Of a DNA stretch of 64,000 nucleotides, positions 1 through 11,139 are shown one piece after another. Location of the stretch: positions 11,966,318 to 12,030,317 of the forward strand of contig NC_133301.1 in assembly GCF_005239225.2 (NCBI RefSeq). Direction: 5' to 3'. This DNA comes from Populus alba. Lineage: Eukaryota; Streptophyta; Magnoliopsida; Malpighiales; Salicaceae. The translations under genes were made by a program, and so were the position numbers. Within the stretch, counting starts at the first letter, position 1; every line of letters starts with the position of its first letter. The notes below the pieces were generated by a model, which worked only from the letters and a program-made list of their open reading frames with translations, did not search any database and was not told where the DNA came from.

Positions 1-699
1 GATAGCCGCTTAAAAGCAACAATTACTCTAATGGAATGGAATAAGTTTTCGTTGAAGTATGAATGTAGTGTTTATTACCACTACATTGAGGTAATCATTG
101 GCTGCTTAAGAAGTTATGAAATGGGGTTAAAAGATTTTAATGTTACTCTAATTTGATGGGGTTAAGAAAATATTCATGAGCAACCATTTCATATACTGGG
201 AAATAAAAATTTAGCTTGTCCTCGTCAATTTGCAGAATTCCTACTGTATGCAGCCACTAAGTTCATTTCGATTATGAATAAGTAAATCCATTTGAAAAAG
301 AATTGATTTCTTCCTAATAATGTCGAAATCTGGCCAACAAATTCATCAAGCACAGACAACCTTTCATGCGGTCTCCACAGACAATTCAAATGAAAGTAAT
401 TGAGGCCTGGCCTCTTAAAAGCACCAACCTTTCATTTCTGACCGATCAAAGTAGTCGCGTTTGAATTACAATCAAGAATCCAACCACCAAAATCAGATTT
501 CGTATTCAAAACAGAGCATATATCATGAAGAGAATTATCGACCGAACAAGCATGCTTCAATTCAAAATCAAATACATGGATTTGAAAGTTGATACCTTTC
601 GTTTATTTATAACACCAAATCTAATAACGTACATACAAAAAAGGAAGAGGGGATCAAAATTTAACAAGAACTTACAGTTAGATAGAGAAAAAGAAAATC
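1..699. other. Intergenic, downstream of ATL56-like gene
   Basis: I see no gene here. It is AT-rich and holds the presumed 3' flank of the minus-strand RING gene. The 88-residue open frame beginning at 525 has no recognisable domain and runs antisense into that gene. Confidence 0.6.
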
Positions 700-1212
700 C
701 TACCAAACCTTCAATTCATTTCTCCAAACAAAGTCCCACAGTGGCCTGTCTTTTACGCCCTGATCCAATTCAACTCGTGTCCTGCAAATAGGACATGCAG
801 AAACCTTAACAAGCCACGCATCCACACATTTCCTATGAAACACATGACCACAGCCAACAAGGTTTCTACACCACTGCCCTTGATTTATCTCTTCAAGACA
901 AACCACACATGAACTTTGATCAGCACCCGTTTCGGGTCTCGTCTTAGTCGAAAATCTGAACTTTGGGAGCTTCTTTAAGTCTTTGAGAGGCAACGCCTTT
1001 GAGGAATTGGAGGATGTAGTCGAGTGGCGGTGGAGTGCGGAGGTGGCAAAGAGGAGGAGGATAGCGGCAACACCAAGGAATAGGAAAAAAAAGATGGTGA
1101 TTGCAGTCATTATTATGGCTTTCAGGATTAAAGAAAGAAACTCTTGGTTTGGTTTTGGTGGTGCGCCACCGTGTGTACGGTGGTGATCATGGTGGTGGTA
1201 AGGAGGAGGCAT
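700..1212 (-). CDS. RING-H2 finger protein, ATL56-like (E3 ubiquitin ligase)
   Basis: Single-exon, 170-residue protein of the ATL family of membrane-anchored E3 ubiquitin ligases, which transfer ubiquitin from an E2 to a substrate. Seen: a Pro/His-rich N-terminus, one hydrophobic membrane segment at about residues 25-60, a basic/Ser linker, the stretch KKLPKFRF before the RING, and a complete RING-H2: Cys102, Cys105, Cys121, His123, His126, Cys129, Cys140, Cys143, with the H-x2-C-x7-W-type spacing. The order of parts and the phrase GQWCRNL-GCGHVFHRKCVD fit Arabidopsis ATL56 from memory. I chose the Met at 1212 (MPPPYHH) because ATL56 starts in the same way; an in-frame Met at 1278 would add 22 residues. 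The substrate is unknown. The general RING-H2 ligase call is firm; the exact ATL orthology is inferred. Confidence 0.9.
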   Translation of the reverse strand: MPPPYHHHDHHRTHGGAPPKPNQEFLSLILKAIIMTAITIFFFLFLGVAAILLLFATSALHRHSTTSSNSSKALPLKDLKKLPKFRFSTKTRPETGADQSSCVVCLEEINQGQWCRNLVGCGHVFHRKCVDAWLVKVSACPICRTRVELDQGVKDRPLWDFVWRNELKVW

Positions 1213-1389
1213 GTTTACACATGGAAGTGAATGAATGGAAAGGAAAAGGTTTTTGGTAACTACAAAAGTTGGATCCAAGAGATGAGTATGAGAAAAGAAG
1301 AAAAGAGATGTGCGGTTTTCACGACTCCACTTTTAGTTTTCTACTTTTCTTTCTTTCTATGGGCAGAAAAAGGCAGCTAAGGTTATCAA

Positions 1390-2500
1390 TTTCATTTTGA
1401 TAAGAATTTTTTTTTAATTGAAATAAAATATTTTAATTTTAAAATATTTTAATATGCTGTTTTGTGGTTATATATATATATATATTAATTATAAATTATG
1501 CAATATAAACACAATACCAAACAAATATAATTTCAAAATTTAAAATATTTCTAAATAGTCAAAATTAAATAGATCTAAAACTTAAAGTAATTTAATTTAA
1601 ACAAAATATCAAAATATTATGAAAGTAAAATATTTTAACACAGATATTTTAAATATAAAATTAGGTTAATGTTATCAAGGCTAATGAAATCTAAAGCATC
1701 TCTTATTTTGCTCAAATTCCTACAAAGTATAAACATGAAAAAAATAACATAAATATAAATAAGATATATTAGTAATAAATCTAATTTTAAAAAATTAATA
1801 TCATTGTTAATGAAAATAATAATAATAATTTTCAATATTATTATTAATATCATTATTATTGAAAATAATAATGAAAAAAAGGTTTTTATCTTTCGGTGGT
1901 TTAATTAATCAAATTGAACAATGTTCAATTTGATTTAATAGCTTTTCAAGAGCGGAACGGAACATGTGAAATGAAACCGGAACATTTCGATCAAAATTTA
2001 GCCAAAAAATCCAGAACGGACCAAGATTTAAAATGAGATAAAAATTGTTCCATTTTGTTTTGTTTTTTAAATTGATATGGAATGTTTCGGCCATTTCAGA
2101 TAAAATAGAACAGAATTAACAACCTTGCTTTGAATACTGAAAACATATTATTAAGATATTTTTAAATATTTTAAAAAATAATATTTAACACGATAATGAA
2201 TGAAAACTAAATTAAGAAGGTGGTAGCTAATTGTCAAGGTGATGATTTCGTAATGCTTACATGTTGTTTTATGCGTTGGATATCTGAAAAATAAATTATT
2301 TTTTCTATGTTTAATACGGTCAAAACCCATGTTTAGTATAGTAATATAGTTTATTTATGAGAAAGAATTTTTTTTATAAAAAAAATAGTTTTTATAAAAA
2401 AATAAATTCATGAAAAATAAATTATTTTTTATGTTTAATATTGTCAAAAAAATAATTTTTAATATTTGTCTACATTATAAAAAATCACTTATTAATATTT
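1390..2500. other. AT-rich intergenic DNA with small inverted repeats
   Basis: No gene is seen. It includes a perfect inverted repeat at 1909-1933 (12-base arms around one A) and a near-perfect ATT/AAT palindrome near 1851-1875. The stretch 1950-2100 has GGAAC/GTTCC-type words in both orientations (around 1965-1990 and 2078-2098), which looks like a decayed inverted-repeat transposon. Confidence 0.45.
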
Positions 2501-2524
2501 TTTTTCTAAATTTATTAAAAGATT

Positions 2525-2785
2525 GAGATCAAATATGATTGATAAAAAAAAATTAAAAAGATGATGAAATTAAAAAAAAAATTTCATAAATTATTTCAAA
2601 TAAAACAAAAAACAATCAAAAGAATCGGACCAAATATGATATATAAAAAAATTAAAAGATGATGAAATTGAAAAATAATATTTAATTTCATAAATTATTT
2701 TAAATAAAATAAATAGCAATAAAAAATAAAGACCAAATTTGATAGATAAAAAATTTCAATTAATAAAAAGATAGGGAAAAATCAA
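2525..2785. repeat. Tandem array, unit about 105 bp, about 2.5 copies
   Basis: Units begin at about 2525, 2630 and 2740. Each starts with a GACCAAATATGAT-like phrase, followed by a run of A, GATGATGAAATT, and TTTCATAAATTATTT. The third unit is partial. The same phrases recur at 6135-6290, so this belongs to a dispersed family and is not a purely local expansion. Confidence 0.65.
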
Positions 2786-3467
2786 ATAACAATAAAAAAA
2801 TAAGGATGAAAGTTGGTATAAAAATCAAATCAAATTAAATTCTAAGAAATGAGATTGAAAAAAGTAAATTTAAAATAAAATATATACCAATCAAAAGATT
2901 TGGGGACCAAGAATAATATAATTAACAAATAACAAAATATTTTTGAATTTTCATAACTTTTAAAAAATATTTTCCACTTAAAATAAAAGGCAAATACTTT
3001 GTTAAAAACCAAGATAAATTTTTTCTTTAACCAGAAAATGTCTTTCATTAACCAATTTTTTCTAATAGAAAATAAATAAAAAATTTAAAAAATAATTTCT
3101 AAAAACTCAATTTTCTTGAAACAAACTCGACAGTAGTTTCTTTTGTATTGGATTGCTTGGTTGAAGAATGAAGTATTGTTAAAACTATATTTTATTTTAA
3201 TTATAATTTTAAAAATATACGTGTCGTAGTTTGTCACAGTTTTGTATGATTTTTTTTTTGAAAACTTTCTTCTGAAATCCTATTTTAGAAAGCTATGATT
3301 TATATTTTTTAAAATTTATTTTTTAAAACTATGATCAGAAAAACTATAATAATGCTAAAGACACACTTACAAGAGTTCTTATCATTAAAAAAAAAAGGAA
3401 AAAAAAAAAGAATACAAGACAAGAAAATACCAAGTTATTAGATAGGTAGACCTATAGAATTGTAAGC

Positions 3468-3680
3468 GTCTGTTTGGCACTTGACACTATGTTAACTTTT
3501 GTTTTCTAATGTATTTTTTTAAATTATTTTTTTGTTTAAAAAAGTATCTAATTAATATTTTTTATTTTATTTTTTTATGGTTTTAATGTGTTGATATAAA
3601 AAATAAAAATAAAAACTCTAAAATATTATTTTAATATATTTTCAATTAAAAAAAACTTTTAAAAAGCATCATAAACCATA
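3468..3680 (+). mobile_element. MITE-like dispersed repeat, copy 1
   Basis: It starts with CTGTTTGG and contains the family core: TTTTAATGTGTTGAT, an AAAAATAA block, then ATTATTTTAATATATTTTC followed by AAAAACTTTT. The same order of phrases occurs in at least seven other places in the window. No coding capacity is seen. The ends are approximate. Confidence 0.55.
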
Positions 3681-4053
3681 TTACTAAATAGAATATCAAG
3701 TCATCATATTGGTAAACCCATCAATTATTTTCATATTGAACGTTAGTTTTTGATTTGATAAATTTCTTTTTATAATCTTTTTCTTTCTCCTCAAACTCTT
3801 GTAAGAGACAGTTTTGTTATAATTTATATTAGCTATATTTTGCGAATTCAACATAAACGACTGAATTAGAGACACCATGAATATATTATTTGTAATTCAA
3901 TCAAGTTGGGCTGAGTTGATGAAAATAAAATAATTTTGATGAGTTGTTTTTTATAAGTACTTACTCAACAAAATAACACAAATTATAATATAAATTGAGA
4001 GACTTGCCCGTGAATCTTAGCCAATAAGTTTTTTTTAAAACAAGAAAAACTAA

Positions 4054-4097
<44 letters not shown>
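4054..4097 (+). repeat. (AAT)n microsatellite
   Basis: An uninterrupted AAT/ATA trinucleotide run of about 14-15 units in intergenic DNA. Confidence 0.9.
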
Positions 4098-4099
<2 letters not shown>

Positions 4100-4872
4100 G
4101 TATAGGAAATCAAATCAACAATAACTACGTAAGAGATTTTACTTCATAAATACACATAAAACATATTATTAAAAATCAATGATCAATGTAAAATTATGCT
4201 ACTTATATGAAGACGCCTAATTAAATAAATTTATGCATCATAAGAGTAAAATTGTAACTCTTAAGAGCACATGGACCAAAGTGTAATGTTATTAAAAACG
4301 TAGGGGCTATAACTCCCCTGTCCTTTCCCGTATTTGCCACTGTATATTTTTCTATCCGCGCTCCTCAATCGTTTCATGGATTGTTGCTCCAGTTATGATG
4401 GGTCCCACGTGTCCAGGGAAAAGGACCGTTTAGTCAATGCGTGGGTGACATGGGATTAACCAATCAATTAATCATACGCGGGTGTATAATTATTATTTTT
4501 TACATAAAAAGTGTTATTTTTTTAGTTATTACTTTAATTGGTAATTTAAATAATATGATTAAAAAAATATAAAAATAATAAGTAAACTAAAAAAAAATGA
4601 AAATAAAAAAAAAAGACCCTAACCTGAATCTACTTGAATTATCAAACAACTCAATATTAAAGGATGAATGAAATTAAAAACAAAAAAACCAATGAAAATG
4701 AATTAACTAGCAAACTTGATGATTATGAACATAAAATTAAGATAATCTTATATAAAAAAACATAGAAAAAAAAGTTTTAAGATAAATTCTTAATAAATCA
4801 AATAAGAATATGGTAACTTCATAAAATAATAATAATAATAATAAACTCAATCTCTAGCAAATAAAAGTTAAA

Positions 4873-4875
<3 letters not shown>

Positions 4876-4907
<32 letters not shown>
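4876..4907 (+). repeat. (AT)n microsatellite
   Basis: A run of about 15 AT dinucleotides in intergenic DNA. Confidence 0.9.
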
Positions 4908-4910
<3 letters not shown>

Positions 4911-4914
4911 AAAG

Positions 4915-6300
4915 GTAAAAAAAGATTGATGAGCCCACCCAGGTCAAGATACAAAATATCTGACTTAATTGTGATACCAGGGTGATCGTATTTGAAAGTA
5001 AATTGAATAAAATCATAAAGCTCAATTATAGAACAATTTAATGCTGAAGGAACAAAAAAATTTTAATTTAAAAAAATAACAAAAAAATATATATGAGTCA
5101 ATCTAGGTTAACCTGTAAACCCCGTAACCATGAACATGTGATGAGAATAACCTAATAGAGAGGAGAAAAAATACACAGAGAAAAATTTCTAATAAATCAA
5201 ATGGTGGAATATGAAATTAAAATAAATTAATTTTAGAAAAAAATAAGATCTAGAAAAAGCAATCTACGTTAACATTTGAAATTGATGACTCTAGTTATGA
5301 ATTCAAGACTAAACCCATGGCTACAAAAAAAATCAGAGTCAACCCGAGTTAACCTGCAAATTTTGTTATCATGGACACAATATTAGAGTAACTCAATAGA
5401 AAGGAAAGAAAAAAAAGTTAGGAGTCTTAATTTTAAATAAATTAAATGTTGAAGGATGAAATTGAGATAATCAATTTAAAAAAAAATAAAAAAAAAAATT
5501 AACCCACATTAATCTTTGAAACCGGTGACTCTGGTGATGAACCCAAAACTAATATCATAAAAGGCAAACCTTAAAAAATAATAAAGCAAATCTCTAAAAA
5601 CATTAGTTTTAAAAAAGGAAAAAAAAACAAGTCAACTCGGGCAAATCTCCTAAGTCCAGTCTAATATTAAAAACTCGTAACCATGAAATTCTTGACAGGT
5701 TTAAAGAAGAAACTTAATTTCGAATCAATTTAATTTTGAAGAATAAAATCTTGAAAAATATCAATTTTAAATAAATTAAATGTTGAAGGATGAAATTGAT
5801 ATAATCAATTTAAAAAAAGACAAAAAAAGAAGAAGTTAACCCATGTTAATCTTTGAAATCGGTAACTCTAGTGACGAACCCAAAACTAATCTTATAAAAG
5901 ACAAACCTTAAAAGATAATAAAGAAAATCTCTAAAAACATTAGTTTTAAAAAAAGAAAAAAAAAACCAAGTCAACTTGGCCAAACCTCCTAAGCCTATTC
6001 TAATATTTAAAACTCGTAACCATGAAATTCTTGACCAGGTTTAAAGAAGAAACTTAATTTCAAATCAATTTAATTTTAAAGGATAAAATCTTGAAAAACA
6101 TGAATTTTAAAAACTTGTCAAAGAAAAAAAATATCAATAAAAAAATAAAGATCAAATTTGATAAAAATAAAAAACTCATGGACGATGAAATTGTAAAGAC
6201 AAAAATCTAGTTCGAAACAAAATAAATAGTAATAAAAAGAAAGAAGATAAAATTTAAAAATTTAGAAAATTAAAAAGATAAAATTAAAAAAAAAGTTATA
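4915..6300. repeat. Dispersed poplar-type repeat block
   Basis: A repeat-derived stretch with no gene. Phrases such as AGTCAACCCGAGTTAACCTG, 'CCGTAACCATGAAC' and 'GTGATGAACCCAAAACTAAT' recur in variant form several times. The block includes the 334-bp tandem duplication listed separately. It is probably the decayed body or LTR of a retroelement; I see no open frame that would prove it. Confidence 0.5.
5431..6101 (+). repeat. Tandem duplication, two copies, period 334 bp
   Basis: Copy 1 begins at 5431 and copy 2 at 5765, both with TTTTAAATAAATTAAATG. They stay collinear through GTTAACCCA, ATCTTTGAAA, 'ACCCAAAACTAAT', 'CTCTAAAAACATTAG', 'CTCGTAACCATGAAATTC' and 'TTTAAAGAAGAAACTTAATT'. Differences are mostly transitions and small indels in A runs. 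Confidence 0.85.
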
Positions 6301-6304
6301 AACT

Positions 6305-7188
6305 TTTTAGAGAATATCATATTTCTCTCTACTTATTTCTCTACATTTTGGGCTATAATCGGGCTATAACCTTAAAAGCTTCAGAGTCTAGAACCCTAGT
6401 CAAATTAAGAATGAGTTATCCAATCAAAACCCAAACTCAATTATCAAATTCCATATGATATCAAAAAGTCTAAAAGCCCAATTAAAAAAAATTGAAAATT
6501 TAGGTCATTATTAATAGAATCTAAAGTCAACTATCAACTTGTTGATATCTAAATCTCAATAATTAAAATTTAAGGAAAAAAATAAAAATAATGTAGAAAT
6601 TTTTTTGTCGAGAAATAAATAAACAAAAAATGAAATCCACATATTTTAAGGAAAAAAAAAGAAGGGAGAAAAGTTTTTTTGTTTTAATCGGAGTTGAAAA
6701 GAGAGAAAAGGATGAATGGAATTTCTTTTTATTTGAAATTAACGTGTGAGCTTTTGGAATTGAATCTTGATTTCTTTTCTTTATGTTGGATAGATTTTTT
6801 TTTGCTCTTTGTAAAGCACACTATAAATAAAGTTTTAAAAGGGTGTGAGAAAAGTGGTAAAATTAAAGGGCCAATTAAATATATTGTATTTTACCTAATT
6901 CTATGCATTGTTTTTTGTTCTTTTTTTTTTTTTAAGAGATTCAGATATTTTTAAGGATAAATGGACTTATATAAAAGAACCACAAAATTTGGGGGTTATA
7001 ATAGGAAAATATAAAGTTCCTTTTATTAAGATTCTTACACTATACCTTTAGATGGAAGTCACCAGTACTTTAATCCATGAAAGCCAGCTCTGAAATCCTA
7101 GCTACAAAATCACAATTGAACAAATACGCCTTTTTACACTATGTTCGGATGGAAAAAAAAAAAAAAAAGGTGAGGAAAAATAGGGTTC
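6305..7188. other. Intergenic, no gene recognised
   Basis: AT-rich DNA. The 86-residue plus frame at 6694-6954 is hydrophobic and Phe/Leu/Lys-rich in the way expected of AT-rich noncoding DNA. I recognise nothing in it. Confidence 0.5.
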
Positions 7189-8235
7189 GTAAGGGATAAT
7201 AAAGAAAGGGAATGATGATATTTCAAACTTCTCTAGTATTCTACACCGCGTAATTAAATCAAATATTTATTTTTTTATATTTTATAAGTGTTTTTAAATA
7301 GAAATTGATTTTTTTAATTTTTTTTCATATCGTTTTGATATATTAATATTAAAAATAATTTTTAAAAATAAAAAAACATATTATTTTAATACATTTTAAG
7401 ATAAAAATATTCTGAATTACCGCAATATCTGGATGACTATATTAGCTTCACATGTTTAGATATTGTTTGAAAGGACTTCAAGGGTTCCCCCCTTGCGAAT
7501 TAAAGCCAAAAACTATGCAATATTTCCAAGATTTTGTCGAATATTTTATCATGGATTGAGAAGTTTGGGGTGGCTATATTGACTGCCATTCGCTTCACAT
7601 GGTTAGATGTTTGAAAGGTTAACTTCAAAGGTTCCGCATGTCCCCAATTAATGCCAAAAATCGATGCAATATTTCAAAGCCATTTGCTTCACATGTTCTT
7701 GCCGACAATTCATTTTTTTCCTTTCAAATCCTTACTTTGAATATATTAAATAGAGATTTCAAACTAATTTGAAGAAGAGAAAACTTCCTAACAAGGGATA
7801 ATAAAGAAAGAGAATTATGATATTTCAAACTTTCTCTTGTATCCTATATCGCATGTAATTAGATAAAATTGACACATTTGTTTTTTATGTTTTAAAAATT
7901 TTTTAAAAAAGAAATTTATTTTTTTAAAATATTTTTCATGTTATTTTAATATATTTTAAAAAAAATACTCTAAAAATAAATTAACTTTGCCATTAGCTTA
8001 GCATGGTTAGACATTGTTTGAAAGGCTAACTTCAAGGGTTCCCCCCTTGCCAATTAAAGCCAAAAACCATGCAATATTTCAAAGGTTTTGTGGAATATTT
8101 TATCATGGATTGAGAGGTTTGGGGTGGCTATTGACTCTGCTATTCGCTTCACATGGTTAGGTGTTTGAAAGGTTAACTCCAAAAAACGATGCAATATTTC
8201 CAAGGGTTTTTTTTTTGGAATATTCTATCCCGCAT
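7189..8235 (+). repeat. Segmental direct duplication, offset about 603 bp
   Basis: The stretch 7189-7700 is repeated at about 7792-8235. Both copies start with AAGGGATAATAAAGAAAG, then 'GATATTTCAAACTT', an internal AT-rich MITE-like section, TTGTTTGAAAGG, 'TTCAAGGGTTCCCCCCTTGC', 'ATTTTATCATGGATTGAGA' and 'GTTTGGGGTGGCTAT'. Within each copy the phrase 'TTCACATGGTTAG' plus 'TGTTTGAAAGGTTAACT' appears again as a shorter inner repeat. No coding content is seen. Confidence 0.85.
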
Positions 8236-8802
8236 TGAGACGTTTTCTCAATGAACCAAGACTTTGCACGTCGCCATCGGATTTGTTTTTATTTTTCAAA
8301 AAAAGGGGCGAAATGTTCAAGCGACAAATAATAATATCCTGTTCGTTATGTAACTTAATGAGATTTATTTTATGCAAAATAACTAAATAGAGTTTTCAAA
8401 GTCAATTTTGTAGACTACTAGATCAAAATAACTAAACAAAATTAACACTAACTCTTGCATACTTTCGCTTGACTAAAGTCAAAGTGGTGCGGCTAGCCTC
8501 CTGGATTTCAAAACTGTAAAAGTGTTGTATTCGTAAATAATTAACTCAATTGCAGAATAATTAACAAACTATTGTAATAGTAATTAAATGACAAATAGCA
8601 AATAAAACTGAGTCTTCAAATCTTAATAGACTGATTTCAAAGCAACATGGAAACAAAAGATCGGATTTACATTCACGGTATTAGGGTTATGTACATGAAT
8701 TGTAACCCAGCTAGATATAATTCATCATAATGTAAATTGCCTTGAATGATTCAAATGAGCACATACTTAGAAAAATGAAGCAACCTACAACTTATATGCG
8801 GC

Positions 8803-8990
8803 TCTGTTTGTTTTTATAATTAAAAAGTATTTTTTTTAAAAAATTAATATATTTTTTATATTTTTAGATTATTTTGATACGTCGATATTAAAAATAATTT
8901 TTTTAAAATAAAAATTTTATTATTTTAATACATTTCTGAATGAAAAACATTTTAAAAAAACAATTATAACTACATTCCCAAACATGCTCG
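8803..8990 (+). mobile_element. MITE-like dispersed repeat, copy with both ends
   Basis: Begins with CTCTGTTTG and ends with CATTCCCAAACATGCTC, so the ends form an imperfect inverted repeat. The middle is the family core: TTTAGATTATTTTGATACG, AATATTAAAAATAATTTT, ATTATTTTAATACATTTCT. Length is about 190 bp and it is noncoding. Confidence 0.6.
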
Positions 8991-9415
8991 AAGTTGTATT
9001 AATTGTTTGTTATTCTTTTTTTTTTTCTCATTATCTTCCTCTCATTTTGCTCTCTATATTTTTTTTTTTGAAAAATATATTAAAAACTGAAAGTAAAAAC
9101 CATTATCTCATCATTAAAATAAAACAATCTTATTAAAAAAAAATTACTCTCAACATAAAATTTTAAAAAATCAAATCAAGACACAATCAACCTTGACATG
9201 AGAATTTAAATGTAACAAATTAAATTACATCTAAATACAATATAAAATTTAAATGGATAAATTCAAGAACCGATCAATCTCAACAAGAAATTAAAAATGG
9301 AGGATTGAAAGGAAATTCTTGTCGAATGGACGAGCTTCCCTTTAAAATAACAATGTCATTAGTTCAATGAAAAGAGAATTGTTATTAAATTAAAATTACA
9401 AGGTTGTCTTCTAAC

Positions 9416-9705
9416 ACCCCCCCCCCCAGCCCTCTCTCAATGGGTGTTTACAAGTATACGATTAAGCCCTTAGCCTGAGGGTGCATGAAAGCCTCTACTG
9501 CTCCCCCGGCTCCGGTGTCCCTCACCTTGAAGGAGGCTTAAGCAAAATAGATTCAGTTTAGGGAGCCCCCTGCACTCAGGCAAAACGAGGGTCTATCGCG
9601 TGTGTAGATGCTTGGACAAATTTCTCAATTCTTGGGGGACATTGATGGGTGTAGGGAGAGTAGCCTCTCTGCCTAGCCGAGAGTCACGTTAAAGAATGAC
9701 TTTAA
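9416..9705. other. GC-rich island of unknown origin
   Basis: It starts with a run of 11 C and is clearly more GC-rich than the DNA on either side. It contains phrases such as GCTCCCCCGGCTCCGG and GAGGGTCTATCGCGTG. No open reading frame of note is seen. It could be an organelle-derived or retroelement fragment; I cannot assign it. Confidence 0.45.
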
Positions 9706-9952
9706 TTCCATAGTTTAAGTTATTATATAAAATTTTAAAAAATAATTTATATTATTTTCTTAACAAAATAGTACAATTTTTCTCAAGTTTTTTAACCTTT
9801 TATCTGGGCTATCACATAGCAATGCCCTTAGTCTTTCCTTGATGCATGGTTCAACAAGTTGTGTAAAAGTCATTGATTTCTGGTACCAAAGATACGTGTT
9901 AAGACCGTTAGCAGTGACAGCGACTGGTCGGTCTAGATCTCCTATAAAAAGG

Positions 9953-9960
9953 AAACCCTA
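9953..9960 (+). promoter_or_regulatory. TATA box of the EG45-like gene
   Basis: TATAAAAA lies about 100 bp before the start codon at 10057, a normal distance allowing a short 5' UTR. Confidence 0.65.
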
Positions 9961-10056
9961 CCTCGTTAATTTGATTCACAGGTAACCATACATCAAAATA
10001 GTTTTGTGAGATAACTCCCGAGTGTTTATCAAATAAGAAAATCACAGCAAGTAGAC

Positions 10057-10701
10057 ATGGCAACTGCTACCCGTGTGCTGTTTTTTATGGGGCTTGTCGT
10101 CAGCCTGGTCTCAGTAGCTTCTGCCATTTCCGGGACTGCCACTTACTACAACGTTTATGTTCGTGAGTATTCTGATCAGAATCATATATATAAGACTTTG
10201 AACATGTTTCTTTATATTTTGAGAGAATCAGAATAAATAAATGTGTGATGACGTAGCTAGGCATCGAATCAATGGTTAAACTCATTCGTTAATTTATTTT
10301 CTGGGCAACACTACAGCGTCTGCATGCTATGGATACCAAGATCAGGGTGTGATGATAGCGGCTGCAAGCGATGGAATTTGGGCCAACGGTGCTGCATGCG
10401 GGAGAATGTACAAGGTGACCTGCCAAGGTCCTACAAACGCCGGTGTTCCTCAGCCCTGCAAAGGTGGCAGCGTCACTGTCAAGATTGTTGATCGATGCCC
10501 ATCCCCCGGATGTCAAGCAACCATTGATCTCTCTCAAGAAGCCTTCTCTCAGATTGCTGACCTTAACGCTGGAAAAATTAACATTGATTACACCCAGTAA
10601 GCCTAACTTATCACTTCTTCTAGCTAGCATGCATATTTATTTATTTAATTTGTTTCTCTTATGTATGAATACAATTCTTCGTTTTGATTTTCAGAGTTTG
10701 A
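10057..10701 (+). CDS. EG45-like domain protein / plant natriuretic peptide type
   Basis: Secreted 130-residue protein with three exons: 10057-10162, 10317-10596 and 10695-10701 (the last holds only the end of a Gln codon, a Val and the stop). All junctions are GT-AG and the phases close. Residues 1-23 form a signal peptide ending VASA. The mature part is a single double-psi beta-barrel (expansin domain-1-like), with PSACYGY, six cysteines, IVDRCPSPGC, and ATIDLSQEAF. This matches the EG45-like/blight-associated p12/PNP family from memory. Such proteins act in the apoplast; some affect ion and water balance. It lacks the carbohydrate-binding second domain of expansins. Odd points are YYNVYVPSAC, where relatives usually have a Pro-rich YTPPY-type stretch, and the seven-base coding exon. 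Family is sure; function is only inferred. Confidence 0.92.
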
Positions 10702-10782
10702 AGTCATCAAGAGAGAAATTACTTGAAGCTACCAGCAGGATGTTGGCGAGTAGAAATTAATAATTGATATTATTATTGCTGC

Positions 10783-10788
10783 AATAAA
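10783..10788 (+). promoter_or_regulatory. Likely poly(A) signal of the EG45-like gene
   Basis: AATAAA lies about 80 bp after the stop codon at 10701. Confidence 0.5.
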
Positions 10789-11063
10789 AAGCAGCATATG
10801 TGGAAAATCTGTCATTTTCCAATATATTATGATATTAATTTACTGAAATAATACTTTTCCTGCTGGTAAATAAAATTACACTGGAGGACTCCTATCTCTC
10901 TTCTTGTCTCGTTCAAACACTCGATCATAATATGTGATTTAATTTCTACTGGATAAGCACCAGAAGTCTCTTTCAAGCAAGCATGTTCATATTAATGATG
11001 AACATTTTAATTCTAATCCTGAGATTAGCATTCTTGAAAAATTTATTAATTTTAATGTAACAA

Positions 11064-11067
<4 letters not shown>

Positions 11068-11135
<68 letters not shown>
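11068..11135 (+). repeat. (AT)n microsatellite, about 34 units
   Basis: A long uninterrupted AT/TA run downstream of the EG45-like gene. The Tyr/Ile-repeat open frame across it is an artefact. Confidence 0.95.
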
Positions 11136-11138
<3 letters not shown>

Positions 11139-11139
11139 G

